Source of the DNA: Triticum aestivum
Lineage: Eukaryota > Streptophyta > Magnoliopsida > Poales > Poaceae
Assembly: GCF_018294505.1 (NCBI RefSeq)
Contig: NC_057796.1
Span: forward strand, 186,954,270-187,018,269
Length of the DNA: 64,000 bases
Reading direction: 5' to 3'
The notes beneath the pieces are model-generated. The model saw only the letters and a program-made list of their open reading frames with translations. It searched no databases and was not told where the DNA came from. A program made the translations under genes and the position numbers. Numbering within the stretch: position 1 is the first letter of the stretch; each line of letters opens with the position of its first letter. Below are positions 10,811 through 21,869 of the stretch, in pieces.

Positions 10811-11640
10811 CTATCGCCATGCCTTCTGCTTCACAGGGTGCACATTGGGGCACACCCTTAAGTGATGCTCGATTACTCCTCTCGGGACCGCTACTAGCTG
10901 CTTGGGTTCCCAGGCGAACACCTCCTTGTTCGCACGCAGGAATCTCACCAATGCCTCCTCTTGGTCCGGGTCGAGGTTGGCGCCTATGGTGAAGGTGGCT
11001 CCTGAGGGCCCATCTTCCTCGACCGGCACCTGCTTAGTTTCGGCCCGGTCTTGAGTGAACAATTGCTTCTTCTTTGCTGCCGCGGCCTCCTTAGCTCCAG
11101 GGGTGGCCTCGTCGGCCAGGCGTGCCGCCGCGGCGGTTTTGAGGGCAAGCTTGAGCGCCGCCCGAGCCTCCTTGGTGTCTCCAACTACGGCGAGGACGTC
11201 CTTGCTCTCGGGCATCTTCATGAGGTTGTAGGCCGGATGGGTTGCCGCCATAAACTAAGCTAGGGCTGGGTACCCGAGGAAGGCGTTGTATGGGAGGCCA
11301 ATGCGGGCGATGTCGAAGTCGATGAGCTCGGTACGGTAGTTATCGCGGGTGCCGAAGGTCACGGGGAGACGGATCTGCCCCAAGGGGCTGGTGAAGCCGC
11401 TGCCAACCCCGGAGAAGGCCTTGCTGGGGCGAAGCCATTCGAGTGGTACGTGAAGCAGGCTAAAAGCCTCCACGGAGAGCACGCTGAGGCCGGCGCCACC
11501 GTCGATGAGGGTCTTGGTGACAGCTACGTTGCAGATGGTGGGCGTGCAAATCATTGGGAGCACGCCCGATCCAACAGTGGTGACGGGGTGATCCCCTGAG
11601 TCGAAGGTGAGGTCGGCCTTGGGCGCCGCCCATCCTGGAG
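10811..11640 (-). pseudogene. Retroviral-type aspartic protease and linker of Gypsy-B
   Basis: The protease segment (11563-11255) contains KTLIDGGAGLSVLS, where the catalytic triad is DGG rather than DTG/DSG as is usual for this grass Gypsy group, then FGTRDNYRTELIDFD and GLPYNAFLGYPALA. A TAG follows (11255-11257) where relatives continue with K-F-M-A. The next segment (11251-10811) is the linker to reverse transcriptase with GANLDPDQEEALVRFLRANKEVFAW and VIEHHLRVCPNVHPVKQK. Just upstream, at 11740, Gypsy-A interrupts the gene, so gag and protease of B are now 11 kb apart. Confidence 0.78.
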
Positions 11641-11739
11641 GAGTTCCCTACCGTACAGAGGCGGCGCTGATCTGGCGGAAAAACTGCTTGACATGGCGGC
11701 CCGAGGGTGGTGCTTGCGAGCCGCCGAGGAGGGCCGCGA

Positions 11740-11744
11740 CGGCG
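11740..11744. repeat. Target-site duplication of Gypsy-A (left)
   Basis: CGGCG, identical to the copy on the right side of the element. It lies in the protease/gag part of Gypsy-B. Confidence 0.92.
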
Positions 11745-12924
11745 TGTCGGTGTGGAACGACACCTATGGGATCACAAGAATTCCTACTACGGTTGCCGGG
11801 GCGCAGGGTTGCGAGGAGAGCAGGGCTAGTAGACAGCACAAGGATCGTTTACCCAGGTTTGGGCCGCGAGGATGCGTAAAACCCTAGTCCTCCTTTGGTG
11901 GGTGTATTTCTGAGAGTTCTTCAGCTCTCGAACTAGCTGTGGTCAATGCGTGGTTTGAAAGAGCCGAATCCTTCTCCAGTATGCCATGGGCCTCCTTTTA
12001 TAGTTGAAAGGGGCTGCCACAGTGACACACAGGAGGTGGAAAGGCGTACAGTGTCCTGAGCTTATCGCTCGTATTACAGGACAAGATGCATTTAATGCGT
12101 AGCTTAGGTGTCCCCTTGCATTATTGGGGACGGGGGCGAGGCTCGTCCCGTCCATCGCCGCTCCTCCTCGCCTTGACACGCGCCCTGGCTAGTGAGGTGC
12201 GTGGTGCCATGTAGGCAGGCAGGCAATGAGGTGGCGCAGTGGCGGAGCCTTCACGAAGATCTGCATGCTGCCACGCAGGCGCTCGATGAGTTGGCCTGGG
12301 AGTTGCATGTTGCCACGCAGGTGCCCGCCCAGCTGGTTGGGCTGGCAGCTGCATGTGAACGGTGGTGGAAGCTTGGTTGGCGCGGGCCTGGCGGTGGCCC
12401 CGCTGGCGTCCTTGGGGAGGGCCTCGCCGGGTGACCCGGCAAGGGTCTTGCCGTGGCGCGTTGTCGTCCCCGGCAAGGATCTTGCCGGGGGTCTGGTGGC
12501 CTTCCTTGGCAAGGATCTTGCCGAGGATCGTCGTCTTCTAATCCTCGTCTAATCTTTAATATGTCTTCACAAAGATCTGCATGCCACCACAGAGATGCCT
12601 TCCCGAGCCCTGGCCCCACGTCGATGAATGTGTTGGGGACCGTGGGCTCAAGGGTGGCTTGCTCTGTTGGTGTGGGGCGAGCTGTCCGGGCAAGGACCTT
12701 GCCGGGGCCGTTGAGGCTGCTCGGCAAGGGTCTTGCTGGGGGAACCTACTTCGTCCCTCTTCTCTTTGTGGTCTTGGCCTTAGCATTGCTTTGATTGTCT
12801 TGGGCTTCAGTCTTACCTTGGCTCACCTCCCCTGTTCTTCTTGGTGTGGCCGTGGGCGCCGCTCCGACTGCCCGTGCATAGGTAAAGGGGTACAAAGGCG
12901 TGCCCCTCTTTTTGTACATCAATA
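11745..12924 (-). repeat. 3' LTR of Gypsy-A
   Basis: Matches the 5' LTR over its full length with scattered substitutions. The TATA box reads CTATAAAAGG on the minus strand near 12003-11994. The start on the minus strand has decayed from TGTCGGTGTAC to TATTGATGTAC, three transitions in the first six bases, so the terminal inverted repeat seen in the other copy is lost here. It contains several 'CTTGCCGGG' and 'GGCAAGG' repeats between 12430 and 12740, which are also present in the other LTR. Confidence 0.93.
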
Positions 12925-12942
12925 GGAGCCCCCGGGCCTGGG
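12925..12942 (-). other. Polypurine tract of Gypsy-A
   Basis: On the minus strand the sequence just before the 3' LTR reads CAGGCCCGGGGGCTCC, the usual site for starting plus-strand DNA synthesis. Confidence 0.6.
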
Positions 12943-13447
12943 CCACACATAAGTGCAACACGTTGTTAGGCCAGGTCCAAAACGGTGCGCGGGCAGGTGG
13001 GGCAGTTTTTACCATGGTAAGACTCTTCGCGTGCTTCGCTTCCCACGACCCGCGCGCGCAGCGCGGCGTGGAGGGGTGTGCATGACGTGGGCGGCATGCG
13101 CGGGGCTGTTTCCACACGCATGCGTCATATCGCTATCGCAGTAAAGAGGCGGCTCGCGCCTTCCCCGTAAAAAGAGGGAGGCGTGGAGGCGCGGCTCATT
13201 TACTGAGCGCGGACGGGGCGCGGTCTTCAAGGCATCCACTCCCCACGATCACGGGGTGGGGAGAGGTCGCTTCACCCGTCCCCTCAGTTCTGCACGTCCG
13301 CCACGCGTCCTTCATGCGCCTGGGGTGGCAAGCGGTGGAGGCGGGAAACCGGGCCGTCGCTGGTTGGGGCAGCGGGTCGGTCCTGATTCCCTGTGCCTCC
13401 GGTGTCTGGATTGGTCGAGTGGGGCGGCTGAGACCCAACCCCTCTCC

Positions 13448-13456
13448 TTTATAAAG
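13448..13456 (+). promoter_or_regulatory. TATA box of the antisense gene in Gypsy-A
   Basis: TTTATAAAG, followed by a pyrimidine-rich leader and, about 80 bases later, the ATG of the B3-like gene. It lies within the element and outside the LTR, so the antisense gene seems to have its own promoter. Confidence 0.55.
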
Positions 13457-13532
13457 AGGGGGAAGAGGGGATGGCATCCCGCATTCTTCCATCTTCTATC
13501 TCCTCCTGCTTCTGCTTCTTCCTCTCACCCGC

Positions 13533-14175
13533 CATGGAGAAGGGGAATCCTGGTCCCTCGACGGTGGCGGCGAGGGTCGCCGCTCGACAACGCGTCCCTC
13601 CTCCTCCTAAGCCCGTGGTGGTGGAACCGGCCGCGAGGGGAAGGGGGAGGGGGCGAGGCCGTGGGCGAGGCCGGGGCAGAGGCCGTAGCGCTCGGGGAAG
13701 AGGAGGATGGGGCGGCGCGCCGGCTTGCCCCCGCCAATGATGCCCTTCCCGATGGAGGGCCACGTTGAAGACCAGCCTTGCGAGTTCTTCATCAGGCTGC
13801 GCCGGCCTCCGCGTCGTCGTCTTCGTCTCCCTGCCCCGTTTGCTCGGGTGATGGAGCGTGACCCTCCCCAGACCCTCAGGTTGCACATGAGGGGCTGTGG
13901 GAACGGGGGCACGCGGGTCGACGTCGACTTCCCGGCTCCTCGGGTTATGTACCTCCGCCGTGGATGGAAGACGTTCGCTCGCATCCACAGCCTGACGGCG
14001 GGGCTCGTCCTCTACTTCAAGTTAATGGAGGATGACCTGTTCTCCGTCAAATCTTCGGAGAGTTTGGAACTCGCCTGAAATGCTGCGTGGAGAGCTCCTC
14101 TGATGGAGATTCTGACGATGGAAGCTCTTCCTCGAGCGAAAGTGATGAGGAGGACAGCGGGAACGAGTCCGACTA
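13533..14175 (+). pseudogene. B3-like DNA-binding accessory protein, antisense gene of Gypsy-A (frameshifted)
   Basis: Starts MEKGNPGPS, then a run of Arg-Gly pairs (GRGRGRGRGRGRGR), then after a frameshift near 13720 a B3-like region: CEFFIRLRR, LRLPAPFARVMERD, TLRLHMRG, GTRVDVDFPAP, RRGWKTFARIHSLTAGLVLYFKL, LFSVK. A one-base shift near 14051 separates this from FGEFGTRLKCC and an acidic Ser tail (DGSSSSSESDEEDSG) ending at TAG 14173-14175. The domain order matches the gene at 5673-6541 in Gypsy-B: basic Arg-Gly part, B3-like part, acidic Ser tail. The gene runs opposite to gag-pol, about 1.3 kb after integrase. Its role is unknown; binding DNA is inferred from the B3 pattern. Confidence 0.65.
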
Positions 14176-15522
14176 GGCGTCGGACGCCCCGCGACTGGGC
14201 GGGGGTGGCAACAGCAGCATCTGCACCTAGCCGCTCCTCCGGCAGGGTTTTGCCGGGGGTGGGGCCAGCTCCTTGAACTTCTCGGGGCCGTCTCCTTGGG
14301 AGGCTGGCGTCGGGAGGCTGCGGAAGAGGAAGAGGGCGGGCGGCAAGGCCGTCAACTCGGAGTACGCGGGCACCGACGCCTTCATCGCGTATTGCCGGTC
14401 CTGCCGCCTCGTCTTCCAGCTCCTCTCCCAGCACCATCATCACCGGCCCGCCCATGGGCAGCCACCGAGGCGCTCTCTTGGTGGTTTCTGCTGCTCGTAG
14501 CTCGCCTAGGCGCCTCTTTTGCCCTCTCGCCTCCTTGACCTACCTCCTGAGGAGAGGGACAAGAAAGGGATCACGGGTACCTTATCTCTTTTTTAATCTG
14601 TAAGCCCGTGGGCCTTGTTAAATTTAGAGCTTGTAATCCCCTTTGTTCATGTTTTTCATTTCGTCCGAACTGTACCTGTATGGGATGTTTTTAATGAAAA
14701 AGGGATGCTTGCCGGGTTTTTCGTTCATGGGTAAGTCCCGCGACAAGGAGCGAATCCTTGTTATTGTTTTAGATAAACCTTTTTCGCTCGGCAACAGGCC
14801 TTGCCGTCCCCCCACTCCACTCGACCGATCTCGCGCTCTTGGTGGAGGCAGGGATGAAGTGGGCTTTAGGTCCCTCGCTCTACCTCCTTGTCGTCGCGGC
14901 TACAACCAAATCCGGACCCAGGAAATAATCCTTAGGTATAGGAAAAAGGGGAGCACGGCAGCTTAGAGATAAAAACGAGGTTTCACATGCCCCAGTCCCG
15001 TTCCGAAATGCATGACAGAGGATAAAAGACTTATCTGGATCTGCAGCCCCCAGCAACCTTGTCTTGCCGTGGTTGGATCCCCATGCTTGCAGCCCCCGGC
15101 AACCTTGTCTTGCCGCGGTTGGATCCCCGTGCTTGCAGCCCCTGGCAACTCTGGTTCGCCGGGGTCGGGACGCCGGTCCATTTTCTTTCTTCCAAGTAGC
15201 TCAGCAGAAGTGCTCATGTGCCCTGCGAACCAAAAGAGGACAGAAGAGAAACAGATAGACGCGCACTCGACCTCTAAGCTAGGGTTTAGTCGCTGCTGAG
15301 CACTATCAACCATAACCAAGGAAGAGACTCGACCTAGCGTGCATGCTATGACTTAGGGCGCCAGCGCTTCATTTATTTATGCTCAGGGTCTGCGCCTGGC
15401 TTTGTACAAAGGGTCACATGCCTTGCCGGCAAAGCTTTTACAAAAGGTGGCTTGCCGGGTGGCCCGGCAAGCCACGCCTTACGGGTAAAACTTGCGAAGA
15501 TGCTCGATGTTCCAGGAGTTGC
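14176..15522. other. Spacer between antisense gene and integrase of Gypsy-A
   Basis: A short plus-strand open stretch (14273-14500) reads RLRKRKRAGGKAV and AFIAYCRSCRLVFQLL; it could be a lost continuation of the antisense gene, but I cannot assign it. Three copies of a 30-40 bp unit, 'cagcccc(c/t)ggcaac(c/t)…tgccg…ggttggatcccc', lie at about 15042-15160. The rest shows nothing. Confidence 0.4.
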
Positions 15523-16870
15523 TCACTGGGACAACTGAATGCGCCGAAGAACAAGGTCGCCTTCCTCATAGCTTCGGGCATGAACCTTGCGGCTATGGTA
15601 GCGGCGCAAGGCTTGCTGGTAGCGTGCCGCTCTCACAGCCGCCCGAAGACGATCTTCCTCAAGGAGCGTCGCGTCATCTTGGTGCAACGGCTCTTGCTCA
15701 AGCTCATCGTAAGTGAGCACTCGAGGTGACCCGTATATGAGTTCTGTGGGGAGAACTGCTTCTGCCCCGTATACCAGGGCAAAAGGTGTCTGGCCGGTGG
15801 CTCGATTTGTTGTCGTCCTGATCGACCAAAGAACCGCCGGCAACTCATCAATCTAGCGCCTTCCACTCTTGTGCAGCTTGTCAAAGGTCTTCGTTCTCAG
15901 GCCCCGTAACACTTCAGCGTTTGCCCTCTCAGCTTGGCCGTTGCTCCGTGGATGTGCCACGGAAGCAAAACAGACCTTGCTGCCGAGGTCTTGGATGTAC
16001 TGCATGAAGGTGTGGCTTGTGAACTGTGTGCCGTTGTCGGTGATGACTCTGTTTGGCACACCAAAACGGCAGACCAGTCCTTTGAAGAACCTGACGGCTG
16101 ACTGAGCAGTCACCTTCCTCACTGCTTCCACCTCCGGCCACTTCGTGAACTTGTCGATTGCAACGTACAAGTACTCAAAGCCCCCGACAGCGCGGGGGAA
16201 GCGGCCCAGTATATCGAGCCCCCAGACCGAGAATGGCCAGGAGAGAGGGATTGTTTGAAGGGCTTGAGCTGGTTGATGAAGCTTCTTTGAATGGAACTGG
16301 CATGCTTCACACTTGGTTACTAGTGCTGTTGCATCCTGGAGGGCGGTGGGCCAGAAGAAACCTTGCCGGAATGCCTTCCCGGCAAGGGCCCTCCACCCTA
16401 TGTGGGAGCCACATATGCCTCCATGTATCTCCGCCAACAGCTCCAGTCCTTCCTCCCGGGGGATGCACTTGAGTTTCACACCGTTCGGCCTTCTCCGGTA
16501 CAGGGGGTCATCGACAAACTGGTAGAGGGCGGACCGACGGGCTACTTTCTTCGCTTCTTCCTGCTCCTCAGGAAGGTCCCCTGTTTGGAGGAATTGGACG
16601 GTATGCTGCGCCCATGCCGGAGCCTGGGGCTCGACGGCAAGGACCAAAGGCATCTCTTCCGCCATGGGAGCGGCTGTCTCTACGGCCAGGGCTTGATGCC
16701 CTGCCGGAGCCAGTTGCTCTTGGGCAGGCTCAGCGTCCGCGGCAGCACCCTTGCCGGCAGCCCCAGGGGGCTCGGTAGGAAAGTACTTGCCGGGACCTGA
16801 TTTCCTCCGCTTGTTCTGCCCCGCTGATGGTTCGACGGATGGTTGAGTTAACCGGAGCAAAAAGGTACCT
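15523..16870 (-). pseudogene. Integrase of Gypsy-A
   Basis: The HHCC region is intact (IHGGICGSH … KCEACQFH). The core shows WGLDILGRF, ITDNGTQF and NGQAERAN, carrying the D, D and E of the active site. TAG at 15853-15855 interrupts RR-x-IDELPAVLWSIRTT, where relatives have Trp. The C-terminal part (VYGAEAVLPTEL, RYQQALRRYH) follows in the same strand. Before the zinc region lies an Ala/Pro-rich linker (about 16560-16850) joining it to RNase H. This is the same protein type as the copy at 7517-8686, but from a different subfamily. Confidence 0.87.
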
Positions 16871-17421
16871 GGTTCCACAGGTAGCTTGAATGCGGCACGC
16901 TTTGACAGGTAATCGGCGATGTCGTTCTCCGCTCGGGGGACGTGCTCCGCCTGGATACCGTCAAAGCATTCCTCCAGCTTCCTCACCTCATCTACGTAAG
17001 CTTCCATCAATGGGCTCTGATAATCCTTGTTGACCTGCCTGACAACGAGCTGCGAGTCACCCCTGACGATGAGCTTCTTAACCCCGAGGTCTGCCGCGAT
17101 CCTGAGACCGGCAAGCAATCCCTCGTACTCAGCAGTGTTGTTGGTGGACATCTCCCTGGGGAAGTGCATCTGGATCACGTACTTGAGGTGTTCTCCGGTG
17201 GGTGCGACGAGCAGCACACCGGCACCGGCGCCTTGCAGCGAGAAAGCCCCATCAAAGTACATGATCCAGTCGCGGTCTGCTTCCTTGCTGGGGAGAGTGG
17301 TCTCCTGGATTTCTTCGTCAGGCGTCGAGGTCCATTCTGCGATGAACTCCGCCAAGACTCTGCTCTGAATTGTCGAGGTACTTTCAAACTTTAAACCGAA
17401 ACTTGATAGCTCCAAGGCCTA
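16871..17421 (-). pseudogene. Second (archaeal-like) RNase H of Gypsy-A
   Basis: WIMYFDGAFSLQGAGAGVLL, YVIQMHFPRE, NNTAEYEGLLAGLRIAADLGVK and VRGDSQLVVRQV give the D-E-D metal-binding set. The following LEECFDGIQAEHVPRAENDIADYLSKRA is typical of the end of this domain. A TAG at 17419-17421 lies just upstream, where relatives have Trp (IVEWALEL). A second RNase H after the Gypsy one places the element in the Tat lineage. Confidence 0.85.
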
Positions 17422-18729
17422 TTCCACAATCCTTCCGGTTGCGTCTGGGTTATGCAGTATCCGTTGCAATGGGAGGCGGGTGACGACAGTGATTTCGTGG
17501 GCTTGGAACTAGTGATGCAGCTTCCTCGAGGCCATAAGGAGGCCGAAGAGCAATTTTTGCACGCCGGAATACCTCGACCTAGCCCCCTGCAAGAGGGAGC
17601 TGACGAAGTAAACCGGGTGCTGCATGATCTTCTTCTTCGGCACCACCTCACTCGATTGCGCGGGCACTGCCTTGGTGGCACCAGACTCTGCCGGGGGCCG
17701 CGCCTTGTAGGCACCAGGCCCTGCCGGGGGAGTCTTTGGCTTGCCATCCGCTGATTCTGCCGCCATTGCTGCCTCCTCGTCGACCTCCCTCTCTACCACC
17801 AGTGCGGCGCTGACCACTTGATTCGTCGCCGCCAGATACAGCAGCAACGGCTCTTGTGGTGTAGGCGCAACCAATATTGGCGTGGAGGAAAAGTATTTCT
17901 TCAGATCCTGCAGTGCTGCCTCGTCTTCTGGGGTCCACTCTATTGGGCCTGCCTTCTTCAAGATTTTGAAGAAGGGAAGGTCACGCTCGGCGGACTTGGA
18001 GATGAATCGGCTCATGGCGGTAACGCAGCCGGTGAGCCGACGCACATCCTTGATCCGCTTGGGCGCCTCGATCTGCTCAATAGCCTTGATCTTGTCTGGG
18101 TTTGCCTCGATCCCGCGCTGTGACACAAAGAACCCGAGAACCTTGCCGGACGAAACACCGAAGACACACTTCTCAGGGTTCAGCTTGAGGTTGATTTTGC
18201 GCAGGTTAGCAAATGTCTCTTCTAGACCTTGGACAAGAGTTGGCCCGTCCTTGGTTTTGACCACTATGTCATCCATGTAGGCCTCCATATTTCTATGGAG
18301 CTGAGGTTCAAAACCAATTTGGACCGCTCTTGCGAACGTTGAGCCAGCACTCTTCAACCCGAAAGGCATCCGTAAAAAGCAATACGTACCACATGGGGTG
18401 ATGAATGTTGTCTTCTCTTCATCCTCTTTCGTCATGAAGACCTGGTGGTAGCCTGAGTAGGCGTCGAGGAATGATAGCAGATCGCACCCGGCCGTGGAGT
18501 CAACAATCTGGTCGATGCATGGCAACGGGAAGGGGTCCTTAGGGCAAGCCTTATTGATATCTGTGTAATCAATACACAGTCTCCACTTCCCATTCGCCTT
18601 GCGCACCACTACTGGATTGGCCAACCACGTCGGGTGGAGCACTCCTCTCACCAAACCCGCCGCTTTCAACTTCCTGATCTCCTCTGTGATGAACTCCTGC
18701 CTCTCCAGAGCCTGCTTTCTGACCTTCTA
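17422..18729 (-). pseudogene. Reverse transcriptase and first RNase H of Gypsy-A
   Basis: In order: LANPVVVRKANGKWRLCIDY, NKACPKDPFPLPCIDQIVD, FLDAYSGYHQVF, TPCGTYCFLRMPFGLKSAG, active-site YMDDIVVKT, LNPEKCVFGV, GFFVSQRGIEANPDK. The first RNase H remnant (LYLAATNQVVSAALV, HPVYFVSSLLQGAR) follows after a low-complexity insert. Stops are TAG at 17509-17511 (where relatives have Tyr) and TAG at 18727-18729 (relatives Gln). The main core between them is open, so decay here is mild. Confidence 0.9.
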
Positions 18730-19674
18730 CTTGACGGGCCGCGCGTGGGGGCAGATAGCTAGGTGGTGCTCAATCACCTCCCTGGGAACACCGGGGATGT
18801 CGGATGCTTGCCATGCAAACACGTCGACATTCGCCCGCAGGAAGGTGACGAGCGCGCTTTCCTATTTGCTTTCAAGGGTGGAGCCTATGGTGAAGGCCCC
18901 TCCCGTGCCATCCTCCCTGACGGGCACCTTCTTGGTCTGCGGCGGCTCGGCCCTGGGTCTCTTGCTCTTGTCGGTAGAGCTCTCTGGCACGTCCTCGACG
19001 GTAGCACAACACTCCGAGGAGGTGTGCTTGCCGAAGTGGGTGTGAGAGGTCTTGCCGGGCTTCTTCTTCCCTCCCGGGGCTTCAGCGGCAGGAGCAGGTG
19101 CCTTGGCGGCAGCCGCTGCAACTGCTTCCCGGTAGAGCTGGTCGGCGCAGATCAGCGCGTCCTTCTTGTCGGAGGGGACGGAGATGATGGTCAACGGCCC
19201 AGGCATCTTTAGCATGTTGTAGGCGTAGTGTGACGCCGCCATGAACTTGGCTAGTGCTGGGCGGCCGAGGATCCCGTTGTAGGGCAAGGGGATCTCGGCT
19301 ACGTCGAAGACGATCCTCTCCGTCCTGTAGTTCAACTCTCCTCCAAACGTCACGGGCAGTGTGACCTTTCCCTTCGGCTGGCTCCTCCCCGGATTGACCC
19401 CTTGAAACGTGCCCGTTTCCTCGAGGTCTCCATCAGGGATTTGCAACTTTTTGATCACGACAGGCGAGATCAGGTTCAGGCCGGCCCCGCCGTCAACCAA
19501 CATCTTGTTCACTCTGAGGTTGCGTATCGTTGGTGAGACCAACAATGGCAAACACCCGACCGCGGTAGTGCGGTCAGGGTGGTCCTCGGCATCAAAGATG
19601 AGGGGCATGCTGGACCACTTCAGCGGCTTCTGAGCGTCGAACAACGGCTCTGCTGCTGTAATCTCACGCGCCCA
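18730..19674 (-). pseudogene. Aspartic protease and linker of Gypsy-A
   Basis: KMLVDGGAGLNLIS carries the DGG triad of this grass Gypsy group; GELNYRTERIVFDVAEIPLPYNGILGRPALAKF gives the flap and the second structural motif. The linker ends TIGSTLESK, then TAG at 18862-18864 (relatives Gln), and continues ESALVTFLRANVDVFAW to the reverse transcriptase. The protease would cut the gag-pol polyprotein in the particle. Confidence 0.85.
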
Positions 19675-21795
19675 CTACTTGAGCTGGTGACGAGAGGTAT
19701 GCAGCGAGGCGCCGCCATCGACGCACATGGCCTCCGTAGCCTTCTGGAACCCTTGCTCACCAGACTCGTCGTCCTCGTCGTGATCATCGTCTTCTTGTTT
19801 CTTGTCGCGGCCCCGGGCGGGCCTCTCTTGCTGGTTGTCCTTGCCGGGGTGGCCTCCTTGGCCGCCACGCTTCTTGCCGGACCCCTCCGCACCATCCTGG
19901 TCCTTCTCCTTGTCCCGCCTCTCGTACTCAGCCTTTTGCTTCTCAGCAAGCAGCTCGACTTGCCGGCAGTTCTGGAGGTCGTGGCCCTTGGTGCGGTGGA
20001 TCTTGCAGTATTGCTTGCCGGAGCTTCCTGGCTTGTCGGTAGCCGCCAAGGCCTCGGCAGGCGGCGCACCCGGCAATCTCCTTGCCGAGGGCGTCTGCCT
20101 TCACCTTCTTGCCGGTACCGGTGTCGTCAGATCCCTCAACGGCAAGCACGGCCTTGCCTTTGCGTTTCCTGTTGCGACGCCGGCCCTTCTTCGTCGGGGT
20201 AGCGGCGTCTTCATCGGTAGAGTCGGTTTCCGCGCCGGCGTCTTCGCCGGGGTACTTCCTTCCCTCTTCAGCCCGGGCGCACCTATTGACCAGAACGTAG
20301 AGCTCGGCCACATCCTTAACTTTGGTCATCGCCAGCTCTTCGCGCATCTTGCGATTGCGCACGTTCTGGTGGAACGCGCTAATCACAGCGGCGGGATGAA
20401 CGTCGGGGATGTTGTACTGCACCCGGCTGAATCTCTGGATGTACTTGCGCAGGGTCTCCCCTTCCTTCTGGGGAATGATATGCAGATCACTGGCCTGGCC
20501 ATGAGATTGGTGGCCTCCCGTGAAGGCGCCAACGAACTCATGGCACAGATCCGACCAGGAAGAAATGGAATCCGCCGGCAAGTGCATCAACCAAGACATC
20601 ACATTCGGCTTCAGCGCCAGCGGGAAATAGTTGGCAAGCACCTTGTCGTCACGAGCTCCAGCAGCCTGCATCGCGATGGTGTAGATAATGAGGAACTCAG
20701 ACGGATGGGTCTTGCCGGTGTACTTCTCGCCGTCGGGTTTGAACGTGCGGTGCGACGGCCACTGGAACTGCCGCAGCTCACGGGTAAAGGCCGGGCGGCC
20801 CACCTCGTAAGGTAGGCCGCCGGAGCCCCCGGTGCCGGGTGGTCCATAGTGGGTCCCGCCCGCTTGTCCGACTGGCGGCGCGTTTCGCGCCGGCGCTCGA
20901 CGGTGGTTCGAGCGTCTTCGTGAGCTCGTTCCCGAAGGACCTGGCGCTGGTCGCGGAGGGTCTGCGGGTCGAACGACGCTATGGAGATGTTATCACAAGC
21001 GTCATCACAACGGGCCGACGCCCGCGGCGACTGGCGAGGAGGAGGAGGAGGAGAGTGCACCGTGGCCGCAGCTCCCCCGGTCCTCCCAGCGCCAGCATGT
21101 GGTGGCTCAGTGGAGCGCCGACCCGAGGGCCCCGCCGGTCGCGTATCGTCTTTGTTTGCGACCGCGACGAGGCTTCGGATGGTGGCCCTCCACTCGTCGA
21201 GCTTCTCCGCAGCAGGAGGGAAGTCGAGGAGCAGCTGCGCGCGCGCCAAAGCTTCCGCTGGCGTGGGCGGCGGTGACAGCTGCGTGGATCGCGGCGCGCT
21301 TCGACTTCTAACTACGTCAGAAGGAGCTCCGTTATGACCCAGCGGCCTCGTGCCATTTTCGCCAGCGCTTCGGCGAGCGTGCTGAACCCCTTCATCTTGC
21401 GGATGACGCACATGGCTCTTCCCACGGCAGTGCCTAGGGTCACCGACGTGGTGACGCTGCTCGGCGCGCACACGATGGGAAGAGCGCGCGGTGGTCGCCG
21501 GTGTGGGCGTCATAGAGGTCGCTGCGCCGCCCAGGGGTGGCACAGCAACACTCCCGGAGGGCCCCGCGCCGCCTGCGGGGGGCCCAGCTCCGTCTTTGGA
21601 TCCGGTGACGTGTAGCTGGTCGTCTGGCGCGCGAATGACGCCGCTCGCCGGGTTCCGACTGCCTGGGCGATGCTGGTGCTCGTGAGCCGTGGCCCGGGTC
21701 CTGTCTGCGACCGGTCCGCTCCTCGTCCACACCGGCACGGGCCGTTCGGCTCCCAACGAGCCGATCGCCGTGGCTGTCTTCTTCTTAGGAGCCAT
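19675..21795 (-). pseudogene. Gag of Gypsy-A
   Basis: The N-terminal part (from ATG at 21795, MAPKKKTAT) is low in complexity, rich in Ala, Pro and Arg. After a frameshift near 20815 comes the retrotransposon gag core: FKPDGEKYTGKTHPSEFL, ANYFPLALKPNVMSWLMHLP, SWSDLCHEFVGAF, LRKYIQRFSRVQYNIPDV. After another shift near 20070 comes the zinc knuckle CKIHRTKGHDLQNC (C-x2-H-x4-H-x4-C) and an acidic tail. TAG at 19675-19677 (relatives Gln, QLKQWARE) separates gag from protease. Gag forms the particle that packages element RNA. The ATG follows the primer site by about 50 bases, which fits a standard leader. Confidence 0.85.
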
Positions 21796-21847
21796 GGCGA
21801 CGAAGAACTGCTAGGCTAACTACCAGACCAGATTCTCACAATTGCGC

Positions 21848-21865
21848 CCCCTACCTGGCGCGCCA
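21848..21865 (-). other. Primer-binding site of Gypsy-A
   Basis: TGGCGCGCCAGGTAGGGG four bases after the 5' LTR end. It starts with TGG, as expected for pairing with the CCA end of a tRNA. The tRNA species is not identified. Gypsy-B has the same site. Confidence 0.8.
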
Positions 21866-21869
21866 AAGA

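Noticed and set aside
20839..21276. Plus-strand open frames over the gag region of Gypsy-A
   Set aside because: Antisense shadows of a GC-rich gag region; no domain and no start context.
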